Positions 52,579 through 61,836 of a DNA stretch of 64,000 nucleotides are shown here, piece by piece. Numbering within the stretch: position 1 is the first letter of the stretch; each line of letters begins with the position of its first letter. The stretch lies in NCBI GenBank assembly GCA_035798135.1, contig JAPFBR010000007.1:1-64000 (forward strand), written 5' to 3'. The position numbers and the translations under genes are program-made. Below the pieces are notes generated by a model, which did no database searches, had not been told where the DNA came from, and saw only the letters and a program-made list of their open reading frames with translations. The DNA is from Sediminicola sp035798135. GTDB taxonomy: Bacteria; Bacteroidota; Bacteroidia; Flavobacteriales; Flavobacteriaceae.

Positions 52579-54258
52579 GTGGGAAGACTCTTTATTTTGG
52601 TATTAGCAGTGACCTTGGGATGTACATCCTGTAAACAAAAACAAGAGAACCCCAAGGAACCCGTAGTGCTTTGGGAAGCCTATAATGATTCTGCAGAGGT
52701 TGCGGCCAATGCCGACCATGAAATAGGGAGAATGCAGTACAAGCTCATCCAATCCAAAGTGTTGGACAAAAATGAGGTGTTCCGGCCCCTGTATGAAGAG
52801 GTTTCCAAAATGACCGATACCGAATACAAGAACCTCATACCACTAATCCTGGAACAGGATATTCCTACCCTTCAAGCGTCCATTGCCAAAGGGAAACTAT
52901 CCTATGAGAAGCTGGTGCTTTTTTATTTAAAACGCATCTATAAGTACGAATTGGACAATACCACAACCCTGAACACCATCTTGGCCTTGAACAAGGATGT
53001 GGTGGCCGAGGCCAGGGCATTGGACGAGTTCCATAAAAAATATCCGAAGGAGAAACACCATCCTATCTATGGAATGCCCATTTTATTGAAGGACAATATC
53101 AACACTTTGGGGATGAACACTACGGCAGGTTCTATTGCCTTGAAGGATAATAAGACCGATGATGCGTTTATCGTGCAACAACTAAAAAAGAACGGCGCCC
53201 TTATTTTGGGGAAGGTCAACCTAAGTGAGTGGGCCTATTTTCTTTGTTCCGGATGCCCTGTTGGGTACAGTGCAGTTGGGGGACAAACGTTGAATCCTTA
53301 TGGAAGAAGAATATTTGAAACCGGGGGATCCAGTGCCGGGAGTGGTACGTCTGTGGCTGCCAATTATGCGGTGGCGGCTGTAGGCACAGAAACTTCGGGC
53401 TCTATTTTATCACCCTCCAGTCAGAATTCCGTAGTTGGCTTAAAACCAACTATCGGACTATTGAGTCGTTCGGGGATCGTACCTATTTCCAGTACCTTGG
53501 ACACCCCTGGACCCATGACCAAAAATGTAGTGGACAATGCCATTTTATTATCGGCCATGTTGGGGAAAGACCTATCCGATATGAAATCTGTGGCATCCAC
53601 AACCGATTATATGAGTGGGGTTTCCAATGCTGCTACCCTGAAAGGAAAGCGCTTGGGAGTTTTTGCAAACCTCATAGAGGAGAATGAGATCTATAAGAAT
53701 ACCGTAGAGCAATTGAAGGGCTTGGGGGCCGAAATTGTGGTATTTACCCCGCCGACGGTGGAAATGGAAGGCTTCCTTAGCATTTTGAATATAGACATGA
53801 AAAACGACCTGCCCAACTACCTGAATTCCTATGTGAAGGACAAGGATGCGGTAAAAATCGGCAGTATCGAAGATGCCATCGACTTTAACAATTTGGATTC
53901 TTTGGTACGTATTCCTTACGGACAGGCCTTGTTTGAAGGGATTGTGGCAGATTCTACCACTGCTGAAAGCTTAGAGGAAATAAAAAGCAGGTTGGAAAAA
54001 AAGGGAAGGACCTTTTTTGATTTCGCCTTGGATAAGGAAAACCTAGATGCCATCCTGTCCATCAATAATTACCATGCTGGCTATGCCGCTGTGGCCAAAT
54101 ATCCGGCTTTAACGGTACCAATGGGATACAAGGAAACAGGAGAGCCCATCAGTCTTACCTTCATTGGAAAATCGTTTCAAGAGGATAAATTATTGGCCTT
54201 GGGCCGTGCCTTTGAAATGGGCACCAAGGTGCGAAAGTTGCCTGAAATGTTTCAATAG
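52579..54258 (+). CDS. Amidase-signature lipoprotein
   Basis: A 559-aa amidase-signature hydrolase starting with GTG. Lipoprotein signal LILVLAVTLGCTSC, so lipid-anchored and periplasmic. Catalytic Ser-cisSer-Lys triad: Lys ~172 (PILLKDNINT), cis-Ser in GGSSAGSGTSVAANY (~250) and nucleophilic Ser in GTETSGSIL (~274). GTG start is 5 nt after the DUF2911 stop. Probably cleaves an amide of peptide or carbohydrate origin in the envelope; substrate unknown. Confidence 0.9.
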   Translation: MGRLFILVLAVTLGCTSCKQKQENPKEPVVLWEAYNDSAEVAANADHEIGRMQYKLIQSKVLDKNEVFRPLYEEVSKMTDTEYKNLIPLILEQDIPTLQASIAKGKLSYEKLVLFYLKRIYKYELDNTTTLNTILALNKDVVAEARALDEFHKKYPKEKHHPIYGMPILLKDNINTLGMNTTAGSIALKDNKTDDAFIVQQLKKNGALILGKVNLSEWAYFLCSGCPVGYSAVGGQTLNPYGRRIFETGGSSAGSGTSVAANYAVAAVGTETSGSILSPSSQNSVVGLKPTIGLLSRSGIVPISSTLDTPGPMTKNVVDNAILLSAMLGKDLSDMKSVASTTDYMSGVSNAATLKGKRLGVFANLIEENEIYKNTVEQLKGLGAEIVVFTPPTVEMEGFLSILNIDMKNDLPNYLNSYVKDKDAVKIGSIEDAIDFNNLDSLVRIPYGQALFEGIVADSTTAESLEEIKSRLEKKGRTFFDFALDKENLDAILSINNYHAGYAAVAKYPALTVPMGYKETGEPISLTFIGKSFQEDKLLALGRAFEMGTKVRKLPEMFQ

Positions 54259-54372
54259 AAGTACGTTATATTTTTAGGATAGCCATAGATCCGTAAAGGG
54301 GTGGTTAGAAGGGGGCAATGCCCCGAAACGTTAATATTAGTCTTATTACGATGCCATTGTTGTATCAAATCG

Positions 54373-54380
54373 TACTTTTG
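54373..54380 (+). promoter_or_regulatory. -7 box for rimO
   Basis: TACTTTTG 19 nt before ATG 54400; rules out an in-frame upstream start at 54301. Confidence 0.45.
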
Positions 54381-54399
54381 CACCCTATTTAGAAAAAAC

Positions 54400-55701
54400 A
54401 TGCGGACAAAATCACTTAAAAAGAACAAAATCAACGTAGTAACCCTAGGGTGTTCCAAGAATGTGTACGATTCAGAAGTACTTATGGGACAGTTGCGTGC
54501 CAACAATAAAGAGGTGGTACATGAAGAGGAAGGGAATGTTGTTGTCATCAATACCTGTGGTTTTATTGCCAATGCCAAAGAGGAAAGTATAAACACCATT
54601 TTGGAGTTTGTGCAGAAAAAAGAGGCCGGCCTTGTTGATAAGGTTTTTGTGACCGGATGTTTAAGTGAGCGCTATAAGCCAGACCTACAAAAAGATATTC
54701 CCAATGTGGATGAATATTTTGGGACCAGTGATCTGCCCAATCTATTGAAGGCCTTGGGAGCCGATTATAAGCATGAGCTGATCGGGGAACGTTTAACGAC
54801 CACCCCAAAAAACTATGCCTATTTAAAAATAGCCGAAGGTTGTGACAGACCTTGTTCCTTTTGTGCCATTCCCCTTATGCGCGGGAAGCACAAGAGTACC
54901 CCAATTGAAGATTTGGTCCTGGAAGCGGAGAAATTGGCCGCAAAAGGGGTGAAGGAACTGGTATTGATCGCACAGGATCTTACCTACTACGGTTTGGACA
55001 TTTACAAAAAGAGAAATTTGGCGGAGCTGTTGAAAGAATTGGTAAAAGTAGAAGGGATCGAATGGATCCGTTTGCACTATGCCTTCCCAACAGGATTCCC
55101 AATGGATGTTTTGGATGTGATGAACGAAGAACCAAAAGTGTGCAACTACCTGGACATTCCATTACAACATATATCAGACTCTATCCTAAAAAGTATGCGT
55201 CGTGGGACCACGAAGGCCAAAACGACCAAACTATTACAGGATTTTAGGGCCACTGTACCAGAAATGACCATCCGTACCACTTTGATCGTTGGGTATCCTG
55301 GAGAGACCGAAGAAGACTTTCAGACCTTAAAAAGTTGGGTAGAGGAAATGCGTTTCGAACGTTTGGGATGCTTCACCTATAGCCATGAGGAAAATACACA
55401 TGCCTTTAACTTGGAGGACGATGTGCCGGAAGACGTAAAATTGGAACGTGCTGCCGAGATTATGGAAATACAGTCCCAGATCTCATGGGAGCTGAACCAG
55501 AAAAAAGTAGGACAGACCTTCCGTTGTATCATCGACCGTAAAGAAGGACCTTATTTTGTAGGTCGTACCGAGTTCGATTCTCCTGATGTTGACAATGAGG
55601 TGTTGATAGATGCTGCAAAACACTATGTAAAAATAGGGGAGTTCACCAATGTAAAGATCAGTGAAGCGGCAGATTTCGACCTGTACGGGGAACCTGTTTA
55701 G
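54400..55701 (+). CDS. rimO: Ribosomal protein S12 methylthiotransferase RimO
   Basis: A 433-aa radical-SAM enzyme that methylthiolates the Asp89-type residue of ribosomal protein S12. N-terminal UPF0004 domain with cysteines in VTLGCSKNVYDSEVL, VINTCGFI and FVTGCLSERY; radical-SAM cluster motif EGCDRPCSFCAIPLMRG (CxxxCxxC); C-terminal TRAM domain (FRCIIDRKEGPYFVGRTEFDSPDVDNEVLI). Start at ATG 54400 gives the family-typical N-terminus. Confidence 0.95.
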   Translation: MRTKSLKKNKINVVTLGCSKNVYDSEVLMGQLRANNKEVVHEEEGNVVVINTCGFIANAKEESINTILEFVQKKEAGLVDKVFVTGCLSERYKPDLQKDIPNVDEYFGTSDLPNLLKALGADYKHELIGERLTTTPKNYAYLKIAEGCDRPCSFCAIPLMRGKHKSTPIEDLVLEAEKLAAKGVKELVLIAQDLTYYGLDIYKKRNLAELLKELVKVEGIEWIRLHYAFPTGFPMDVLDVMNEEPKVCNYLDIPLQHISDSILKSMRRGTTKAKTTKLLQDFRATVPEMTIRTTLIVGYPGETEEDFQTLKSWVEEMRFERLGCFTYSHEENTHAFNLEDDVPEDVKLERAAEIMEIQSQISWELNQKKVGQTFRCIIDRKEGPYFVGRTEFDSPDVDNEVLIDAAKHYVKIGEFTNVKISEAADFDLYGEPV

Positions 55702-55729
55702 GAACCGAACGCTATTAAATCATACAATA

Positions 55730-56647
55730 CTATACTACAGGGCCTATGGCCCCATTCGATACCAAAGGTTGCTTATTGAGCAGCCTTTTTATCGTTATGG
55801 GTTTATTGTAAAAGGTAACTCGGATCCCAAAAAGAAGGATAATACCTCCCAATATCATTTGTAGGGTAATGGTCTCGTTCAAAAAGATCCAAGCCAAAAA
55901 GGCGGTCAACAAAGCCTGACTCAACATGGCCAAGGATACTCGGGTAGTCCTCATATACTGCAAGGCATAGCTCACCATCAGCCAGGCCAATAATTGGCAT
56001 ACTACGGCCTGTATGGAAAGTAACATCCATCCCATGGTGGAAAACCCGCCAAAGGGCTGGTCCCAATACAAACTGGCAAGGCCTAGAAATAGGGTAGAGG
56101 CCATTAGGCTGTAGGTCATAAAGGTAACGATGGATATCTTGGCAAGTACCTCCTTGCTTATCAAAAGGTAGGCGGAATAAAAAACTCCGGACAAGACCCC
56201 AAAAATAAATCCGATATCAAATGAGAGGGAGGCAAATATTCCAAAGCCTACCAACGTAACCATCCCCAGGAGGGAAATGAGGGTCCCGATCCAAAAATTC
56301 TTGGTGGGCTTGTTCGTTAAAAATAAAAAAGTGGAAATACCTACCCATACTGGGGAGAGGTTCGCCAGTAGGGATGCCTGGGTGGCGGTGGATTCCAGGA
56401 TGGAGATATTCCATACCGCCACATCCGATCCAAATAGGATTCCACTTAGGGCAGTTAACAATACTATTTTTGTTGAGGGCATCACCAGCTGTTTGGTAAA
56501 CCATGCATAGGGCAATATCAGCGCCAATGCTATGGCCATACGGTAAAAGGCAGAGATCAAACCTGGGGCCAGTTCCATCTTGATCAATAGAGGAAAAACG
56601 GATACGCCGAGTATTCCAATGGCTAATGCTAATCTTGGCTTGTTCAT
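55730..56647 (-). CDS. EamA/DMT family transporter
   Basis: A 305-aa inner-membrane protein with ten hydrophobic segments arranged as two EamA repeats (LALAIGILGVSVFPLLIKM..., FGVLSGVFYSAYLLISKEV...). ATG 56647 (MNKPRLALAIG) is preferred to ATG 56695, because the extra 16 residues are polar and not part of the fold. Substrate unknown; relatives export amino acids or metabolites. Divergent from the ABC-F gene. A possible terminator for rimO (AAGGTTGCT / AGCAGCCTT, 55763-55790) lies inside its 3' end. Confidence 0.88.
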   Translation of the reverse strand: MNKPRLALAIGILGVSVFPLLIKMELAPGLISAFYRMAIALALILPYAWFTKQLVMPSTKIVLLTALSGILFGSDVAVWNISILESTATQASLLANLSPVWVGISTFLFLTNKPTKNFWIGTLISLLGMVTLVGFGIFASLSFDIGFIFGVLSGVFYSAYLLISKEVLAKISIVTFMTYSLMASTLFLGLASLYWDQPFGGFSTMGWMLLSIQAVVCQLLAWLMVSYALQYMRTTRVSLAMLSQALLTAFLAWIFLNETITLQMILGGIILLFGIRVTFYNKPITIKRLLNKQPLVSNGAIGPVV

Positions 56648-56738
56648 AGGTGGTAAAAAACGGCTAATGTAGTAAAAATAGACATTGGTATCCATGAAAT
56701 TTTATCCCCTAACACGCTGCATTATAGCGAACTATTTC

Positions 56739-56768
56739 TTTGTGGTGACCGGCTTTTTTTTAGTTTTG
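56739..56768 (+). promoter_or_regulatory. Promoter of the ABC-F gene
   Basis: TTTG at 56739-56742, 18-nt spacer, TAGTTTTG at 56761-56768; ATG at 56788 follows 19 nt later. Confidence 0.6.
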
Positions 56769-56787
56769 CAGCACCAAAGAAAAAAGT

Positions 56788-58425
56788 ATGATTTCGGTAG
56801 ACGCAATTGCAGTAGAATTTAGTGGGGATACACTCTTTAGTGATGTGTCGTTCGTGATCAATGAGAACGATAAAATTGCCCTTATGGGGAAGAACGGGGC
56901 GGGGAAATCTACCATGATGAAGATCATCGCCGGGGAGCAAAAGGCTACCCGTGGGCATATTCGCTTTCCCAAGGATGCCGTGATCGCTTATTTGCCACAA
57001 CATTTGCTCACCGATGATAACTGTACCGTCTTTGAGGAGGCCTCCAAGGCCTTTAAGGAAATATTTGAAATGCGGGACGAAATGGACCGCCTGAACAAAG
57101 AATTGGAAACGCGTACCGACTATGAGTCCGACGCCTATATGAAAATCATTGGCAAGGTATCCGACCTCGGGGAGAAATACTATGCCCTGGAGGAGATCAA
57201 CTACGAGGCAGAAGTGGAAAAGGCCTTAAGAGGACTTGGCTTTAGGCGGGAAGATTTTGGACGCCTGACCAGCGAGTTCAGTGGCGGATTTCGTATGCGT
57301 ATAGAATTGGCCAAGATCTTGTTGCAAAAACCGGACTTGATCCTCTTGGATGAGCCTACCAACCACGTGGATATAGAATCAGTAATCTGGTTGGAAGATT
57401 TCTTGTTGAACAAGGCCAAGGCCGTAGTGGTTATTTCACACGATAAGACTTTTATAGATAATATTACCAATAGGACCATAGAGGTGACCATGGGCCGCAT
57501 CTTTGATTATAAGGCCAACTACACCCATTACCTGCAATTGCGGGAAGACAGGCGTGCCCATCAGATAAAGGCATTCCAAGAGCAGCAGAAACTTATAGCG
57601 GACAACCAACAGTTTATAGATAGGTTCAAAGGGACCTATTCCAAGACCAACCAGGTGACCTCTAGGGAGCGGATGTTGGAGAAGTTGCAGATCATAGAGA
57701 TTGATGAGATAGATACGGCTGCCCTAAAATTGCGTTTCCCTCCCTCTATCCGTTCTGGGGATTATCCCGTAACGGTCAATGGCCTAACCAAGAAATATGG
57801 AGACCATGTGGTGTTCCAGGATGCCAATATGTCTATCAGTAGGGGGGAGAAGGTCTCTTTTGTGGGTAGGAACGGGGAAGGAAAATCTACCATGATCAAG
57901 GCCATTATGGGCGAGATAGATGTTGAGGGAGAATGTTCCTTGGGTCATAACGTAAAAGTGGGATATTTTGCCCAGAACCAAGCCTCGTTATTGGATCCTG
58001 ACCTGACCATCTTCCAAACTGTAGATGAAGTGGCGGCAGGGGATATCCGTACCCAAATAAAAAATATCTTGGGCAGGTTTATGTTCAGCGGGGATGATCT
58101 GGAGAAAAAGGTAAGTGTACTCTCTGGAGGGGAAAAGACGCGATTGGCGATGGTAAAATTGTTATTGGAACCGGTGAATCTGTTGATTCTGGATGAGCCT
58201 ACCAACCATTTGGACCTGAAGTCCAAGGATGTGTTGAAAGAGGCATTGTTGTCCTTTGATGGCACCCTCATCTTGGTTTCCCACGACCGTGACTTTTTAC
58301 AGGGATTGAGCCAAAAGGTATTTGAGTTTAAGGAGAAAAGGGTGATAGAGCATTTTGAGACCATTGATGCCTTCCTGATCCGCAACCGAATTGAGAACTT
58401 AAAAGAGATAGATTTGAAGGTTTAG
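56788..58425 (+). CDS. ABC-F family ATP-binding protein
   Basis: A 545-aa cytoplasmic duplicated ATPase without membrane domain. NBD1: Walker A GKNGAGKSTMMK, signature FSGGFRMRIELAK, Walker B DLILLDEPTNHVD; linker of ~80 residues (YLQLREDRRAHQIKAFQEQQ), then NBD2: Walker A GRNGEGKSTMIK, signature LSGGEKTRLAM, Walker B NLLILDEPTNHLD. ABC-F proteins (EttA/Uup/YbiT-like) act on translating ribosomes. Not obviously an antibiotic-resistance member. Confidence 0.92.
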   Translation: MISVDAIAVEFSGDTLFSDVSFVINENDKIALMGKNGAGKSTMMKIIAGEQKATRGHIRFPKDAVIAYLPQHLLTDDNCTVFEEASKAFKEIFEMRDEMDRLNKELETRTDYESDAYMKIIGKVSDLGEKYYALEEINYEAEVEKALRGLGFRREDFGRLTSEFSGGFRMRIELAKILLQKPDLILLDEPTNHVDIESVIWLEDFLLNKAKAVVVISHDKTFIDNITNRTIEVTMGRIFDYKANYTHYLQLREDRRAHQIKAFQEQQKLIADNQQFIDRFKGTYSKTNQVTSRERMLEKLQIIEIDEIDTAALKLRFPPSIRSGDYPVTVNGLTKKYGDHVVFQDANMSISRGEKVSFVGRNGEGKSTMIKAIMGEIDVEGECSLGHNVKVGYFAQNQASLLDPDLTIFQTVDEVAAGDIRTQIKNILGRFMFSGDDLEKKVSVLSGGEKTRLAMVKLLLEPVNLLILDEPTNHLDLKSKDVLKEALLSFDGTLILVSHDRDFLQGLSQKVFEFKEKRVIEHFETIDAFLIRNRIENLKEIDLKV

Positions 58426-58825
58426 GGGGCGAGTACGGGTTGTGTACGACTAGTTATGGACATTTCCATCGGAAATTGTCCGCCGTAGCTTGTAATCAAT
58501 TAGACACTTTGTTACCTAATGTAGCTCACCTATTTTCATTCGCTACGGCAAAATGTATTTTACTTTATTTTGGAGATTTATAGTGTTTACTTATCAATAG
58601 AATATTAAATTTTTCATAATCTATTCAGGGGTAAATTCACATAAGCGTGTCTAATTTATAAGCCTTTCTTGATATAATAGTAAAAGCTTAAGATGCTTTT
58701 ATACAAAATCATTCAGCCAGTCCCCTTTTTCAACTATCATCATGCATCTTACATCTAGGCGAAAATATTGATCAACAACATTTTAATGCTTTTAACGTTT
58801 TGATAAAAACTTTAAATCTTATACC
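58426..58825. other. 400-nt intergenic region
   Basis: No credible ORF. It contains a hairpin (GGACA-TTTCC atc GGAAA-TTGTCC, about 58457-58480) and a GCCGTAGC (58482-58489) / GCTACGGC (58542-58549) inverted pair, possibly a degenerate repeat element. No T run or promoter box is recognised. Confidence 0.5.
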
Positions 58826-59488
58826 ATGAAGCCATTTACTTTATTAGTTGGTTTGTTACTGATTGTCGGTTGTTCATCTGACGATAATTCTGCACCACCG
58901 GAAATGCCAGCCGTTCCAGGGGCAACCAATACCGAGTTTGTGATTGGGACCTCTGCTTACGTGACGCCCAATGCCTATTTGTTGGTTGATGATGCAGCTG
59001 GGGATTATGAACGATCGTTCACCTTTGTTTTTAGTAATGGCGATATTGTAGAAGATGCTACAAATGAAATAGCTTTTGAAACATCAACTACTCATTTTTC
59101 CAAGGTAACCTGTAACCTTATTGCCACTAGCACTACACTGGATGCTACCCCGTTTTTCGTATGGGAGCCCCAAACAAATCCGAACGGTTTTTTGAATATA
59201 ATTATGAATGGTAATAATAATTCACAATTTGGTATTGCCAGTTTTTCAAATACCTCGGCAATTGGAGGCCAAACCTTTGGACAACCTAGTGGTGGAACCA
59301 TTTACAACCATACTGCTTTGGCAGATGGTGATGGCTCTAATGGCAACCTATTTACCATCAATGCGAGGACTTTTGACTTGACTACCATGACAGGAACAAT
59401 TGATTGCAGTTATTCATATGTAGATGACAACAATATGACCGTAACCGGAGTTTTTGTTGGTAATTTCGAAATACTTACTGCATATTAA
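58826..59488 (+). CDS. Hypothetical lipoprotein (220 aa)
   Basis: A 220-aa outer-membrane-type lipoprotein: lipobox LLLIVGCSSDDNS with acidic residues after the cysteine, which in Bacteroidota can act as a surface-export signal. The mature part is beta-rich with repeated Thr/Asn/Gly stretches (TSAYVTPNAYLLVDDAAGDYERSF..., TGTIDCSYSYVDDNNMTVTGVFVG). No family recognised. Monocistronic, with a terminator directly after it. Confidence 0.82.
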   Translation: MKPFTLLVGLLLIVGCSSDDNSAPPEMPAVPGATNTEFVIGTSAYVTPNAYLLVDDAAGDYERSFTFVFSNGDIVEDATNEIAFETSTTHFSKVTCNLIATSTTLDATPFFVWEPQTNPNGFLNIIMNGNNNSQFGIASFSNTSAIGGQTFGQPSGGTIYNHTALADGDGSNGNLFTINARTFDLTTMTGTIDCSYSYVDDNNMTVTGVFVGNFEILTAY

Positions 59489-59520
59489 CAATACAATGTC
59501 ATTAGAAGACCATATTTACA

Positions 59521-59554
59521 AGAAAGCCCAACTGTTTAGAGTTGGGCTTTCTTA
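59521..59554 (+). terminator. Terminator of the 220-aa lipoprotein gene
   Basis: AGAAAGCCCAACT / AGTTGGGCTTTCT with a 6-nt loop and T-rich tail, 32 nt after the stop. Confidence 0.85.
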
Positions 59555-59556
59555 TT

Positions 59557-59763
59557 TTACAATTGACGTTATAAAATATAAGTCACTTAATTTTTGCCAC
59601 ATTAGGCATCAACTACATAGCACATCCTTTTCTTGTTCAGAATAAATGAAAACCGCTGTTCAGTCTGATTTATCAAGGGTCCAATTGTTCGATCGGACTG
59701 ATCTTCATGTTCTTTTCTTATTGTTAATTGCCGGTTTTGGAGGTGTATTTCAGAGCCATTTTA
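59557..59763. other. Intergenic region without recognised content
   Basis: A 40-codon ORF from 59646 has no family signal and is not called. The cassette-like element begins at 59764. Confidence 0.5.
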
Positions 59764-59956
59764 GGTAACGGTTTGTGTATGAAACGGAGCGTGTAAAAAG
59801 ACGCTAACTTTTCGGATAAACACAGAGTCGAATTTTTATATTTTGTTTTAAATTATCATTTTTAAAAGCCAAATTTAAAAATTTGGGGGTCTTTGCAAAC
59901 AATCACCTTCCTTTCGATTTAGCATTTATTAGCTATATTTTATACATGTTGTTGGC
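59764..59956 (-). repeat. Cassette-like element A with imperfect inverted ends
   Basis: The left end GGTAACGGTTTGTGTATGAAA and the complement of the right end GCCAACAACATGTATAAAA pair over about 20 nt with a few mismatches. Read on the minus strand it starts at the end of the thioesterase gene: its terminal GCCAACAACATG supplies the last codons (…Gln-Gln-His-Val-stop). The interior is AT-rich and folds weakly. Compare element B. Confidence 0.45.
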
Positions 59957-60491
59957 TATAGTTTTTATTTGCGTTAGCTATAATGTCTTTATCATCTTCA
60001 AAAAGTTTTAATACCCAATTAGGTGCTTTTGTTTTTTCAGTAGCGCCAACTTCGTCCATAATATCTGAAAGAGCAGTTGGAATGCTCTTTTTCCAAACTA
60101 GCGTGCGCACAACTCCTACAGCCTTAATTTCTTTTTCTTGTTCAAAATAATGTATATAGTAAACCCATTTATCATCCATTCCAGAAAACTCTAATATAAC
60201 ATCAAATTTTGACCAAATTTTTAGAGGTCTGCGATATATCAATTTCTGAGAACCTAATGATGGCGCTAACTTTCTTTTAACTATAGCCTTATATAATTTA
60301 GATCTGGCGATTAATTCCCAACGAATGAAGTCCATATATACTGGGTACTTTGCAGCCGTCATAACTCTTAATCCATCACAGTCAAACGGTCCTACTCTGA
60401 AGGTCCTTCTTATTGTTTGATTATAATTCACTTCACTTTGAAAATTTTTCAGAATCAATATTTTCAAAATTGTAAACCAGTAATATATCAT
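59940..60491 (-). CDS. Hot-dog fold thioesterase (THEM6-like)
   Basis: A 183-aa protein with a hydrophobic N-terminus (IYYWFTILKILILK) and a hot-dog domain: TFRVGPFDCDGLRVMTAAKY, YMDFIRWELIARSKLY, GSQKLIYRRPLKIWSKFDV and MDDKWVYYIHYF. This layout resembles the THEM6/DSCD75-like thioesterase-like proteins. The usual catalytic Asp/Asn near DCDG is plausible, but activity is unproven. AT-rich compared with housekeeping genes of the window, and bounded on both sides by cassette-like elements A and B. The last codons come from element A. Confidence 0.8.
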   Translation of the reverse strand: MIYYWFTILKILILKNFQSEVNYNQTIRRTFRVGPFDCDGLRVMTAAKYPVYMDFIRWELIARSKLYKAIVKRKLAPSLGSQKLIYRRPLKIWSKFDVILEFSGMDDKWVYYIHYFEQEKEIKAVGVVRTLVWKKSIPTALSDIMDEVGATEKTKAPNWVLKLFEDDKDIIANANKNYSQQHV

Positions 60492-60535
60492 ACTTCTTAA
60501 TTTGACGATAAAATTTTAATGCAACCTTTATTATA

Positions 60536-60662
60536 GCTAACGTTGCGGCTATGAGTAGTTGCGTGGGTTAGCACTTAACTTTCCAAGTACACACCAAACT
60601 GAAAATCCGCAGGAATTTCCAAAGTATGCGAGAACAAGTAATTACTTATAGTCATTGTTGGC
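60536..60662 (-). repeat. Cassette-like element B with imperfect inverted ends
   Basis: 127-nt element. The left end GCTAACGTTGCGGCTATGAGTA and the complement of the right end GCCAACAATGACTATAAGTA align with a few mismatches and a 2-nt gap, so the whole unit can fold into a long hairpin. An inner AAATCC-gca-GGAATTT hairpin is present. The outer GCCAAC/GTTAGC ends recall integron attC core sites but do not fit RYYYAAC/GTTRRRY exactly. It lies just after the Sel1 gene on the minus strand. Confidence 0.5.
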
Positions 60663-60674
60663 ATTAGTTATTTA

Positions 60675-61559
60675 TTAATACTTCCATAATTGTACCTCAT
60701 CCCATTCTCTATTTTCGTTAGCTCTTTTATACCAAATAGAAGCCTGTTCTTTATCAGGGACTGTTCCTTCTCCGTTGGAGTACATATTTGCAAGATTGAA
60801 TTGTGCTTGTGCATTTCCTTGCTCTGCACTTTTTTGATACCAATGAAATGCTTGTTTTTTACCTATTTCAACACCTAAACCATTGTAATACATATTTCCA
60901 AGGTTAGACTGAGCAATTTCAAATCCTTGCTCTGCACTTTTTTTGCACCAAGAAAAAGCCTGTTTTTTGTTTATTGGGGTGCTGATGCCATTAGAATACA
61001 TAAACCCAAGGTTAAATTGAGCGTTTGCGTCTCCATGCTCCGCGCTTTTTTGAAACCATTTAAATGCTTTTTTTTTGTCCATAGGAACCCCATCACCGAT
61101 ATACGACATTATCCCGAGTAAGTATTCAGCTTTTTCATCTTCATGCTCTGCACATTTAAGAAACCAATACATCGCATTTTTTTTGTCCGTAAATCCATTT
61201 TCGTTTGTAAAGTAAATAAGTCCAAGATTATATTGAGCAAAAGCCACTCCTTGCTCGGCACTTTTTTTATACCAATGTAGAGCCTGTTTTTTATCGGTTT
61301 TGATTCCTTCCCCTTTAGAATACATTAGTCCAAGATTGTATTGCGCGTCCGTATTTCCTTGATCTGCGCTTTTTTGATACCAGTAAAAAGCTTGTTTTTT
61401 ATTAATTAATGTTTCTTTTCCTTTATAATACATTACTCCAAGAATAAATTGTGCTCTTGAATTTCCTTCTTTAGCTTTTTTATTAATTTCTGAAAAATCT
61501 TGTCCGAATGCTTTTATGACTAAGCAAAGAGCTACTAATAGAAATAATATTTTTTTCAT
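60675..61559 (-). CDS. Sel1-repeat (SLR/TPR-like) secreted protein
   Basis: A 294-aa protein: signal peptide MKKILFLLVALCLVIKAFGQ and seven consecutive Sel1-like repeats of ~36 residues (pattern AQYNLGLMYSKGEG...KKQAxxWYKKSAEQG) filling the mature part. SLR proteins mediate protein-protein contacts, often in stress or envelope signalling. Location is periplasmic or secreted. AT-rich; sits as a second cassette-like gene between element B and a partial element-like end at 61575. A partner is not identified. Confidence 0.9.
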   Translation of the reverse strand: MKKILFLLVALCLVIKAFGQDFSEINKKAKEGNSRAQFILGVMYYKGKETLINKKQAFYWYQKSADQGNTDAQYNLGLMYSKGEGIKTDKKQALHWYKKSAEQGVAFAQYNLGLIYFTNENGFTDKKNAMYWFLKCAEHEDEKAEYLLGIMSYIGDGVPMDKKKAFKWFQKSAEHGDANAQFNLGFMYSNGISTPINKKQAFSWCKKSAEQGFEIAQSNLGNMYYNGLGVEIGKKQAFHWYQKSAEQGNAQAQFNLANMYSNGEGTVPDKEQASIWYKRANENREWDEVQLWKY

Positions 61560-61760
61560 AGTATTATAATTATTGCTAACTATTGGCTAAAGTCCACCAA
61601 TTCACTTTATCCAACCTTGTTTATTTAACAACAGCAATATATAGTGTATTGCCTCAATATTTAGCTAAAATTCTATGATGTTGTAAGAAGTTATCAACCT
61701 TGAAGTAAGGGTTGTCTATGAGGTATAAATGGCTTGTTTTGGGTAGGAGGTAACAAAGGA

Positions 61761-61785
61761 CCGCTCGACTGCGCTCGAGGTAACA
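61761..61785. repeat. CTCGAG short intergenic repeat, copy 1
   Basis: CCGCTCGACTGCGCTCGAGG followed by TAACA: a self-complementary CTCGA..CTCGAG unit. The core GCGCTCGAGG recurs at 62763 and 62811, with a diverged copy at 61811. Confidence 0.6.
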
Positions 61786-61810
61786 ATGCCGCCCAATGAG
61801 AAATTAAAGA

Positions 61811-61836
61811 CCTCACCACTGTGCTCGAGGGGACAG
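61811..61836. repeat. CTCGAG short intergenic repeat, copy 2 (diverged)
   Basis: CCTCACCACTGTGCTCGAGG followed by GGACAG; the left arm has lost the pairing seen in copy 1. Confidence 0.5.

Noticed and set aside
59646..59768. 40-codon ORF with a hydrophobic segment
   Set aside because: No promoter box, no family, and it overlaps the end of element A.
59764..60662. True integron attC sites
   Set aside because: The outer ends lack the RYYYAAC/GTTRRRY consensus and no integron integrase gene is in the window; kept as cassette-like only.
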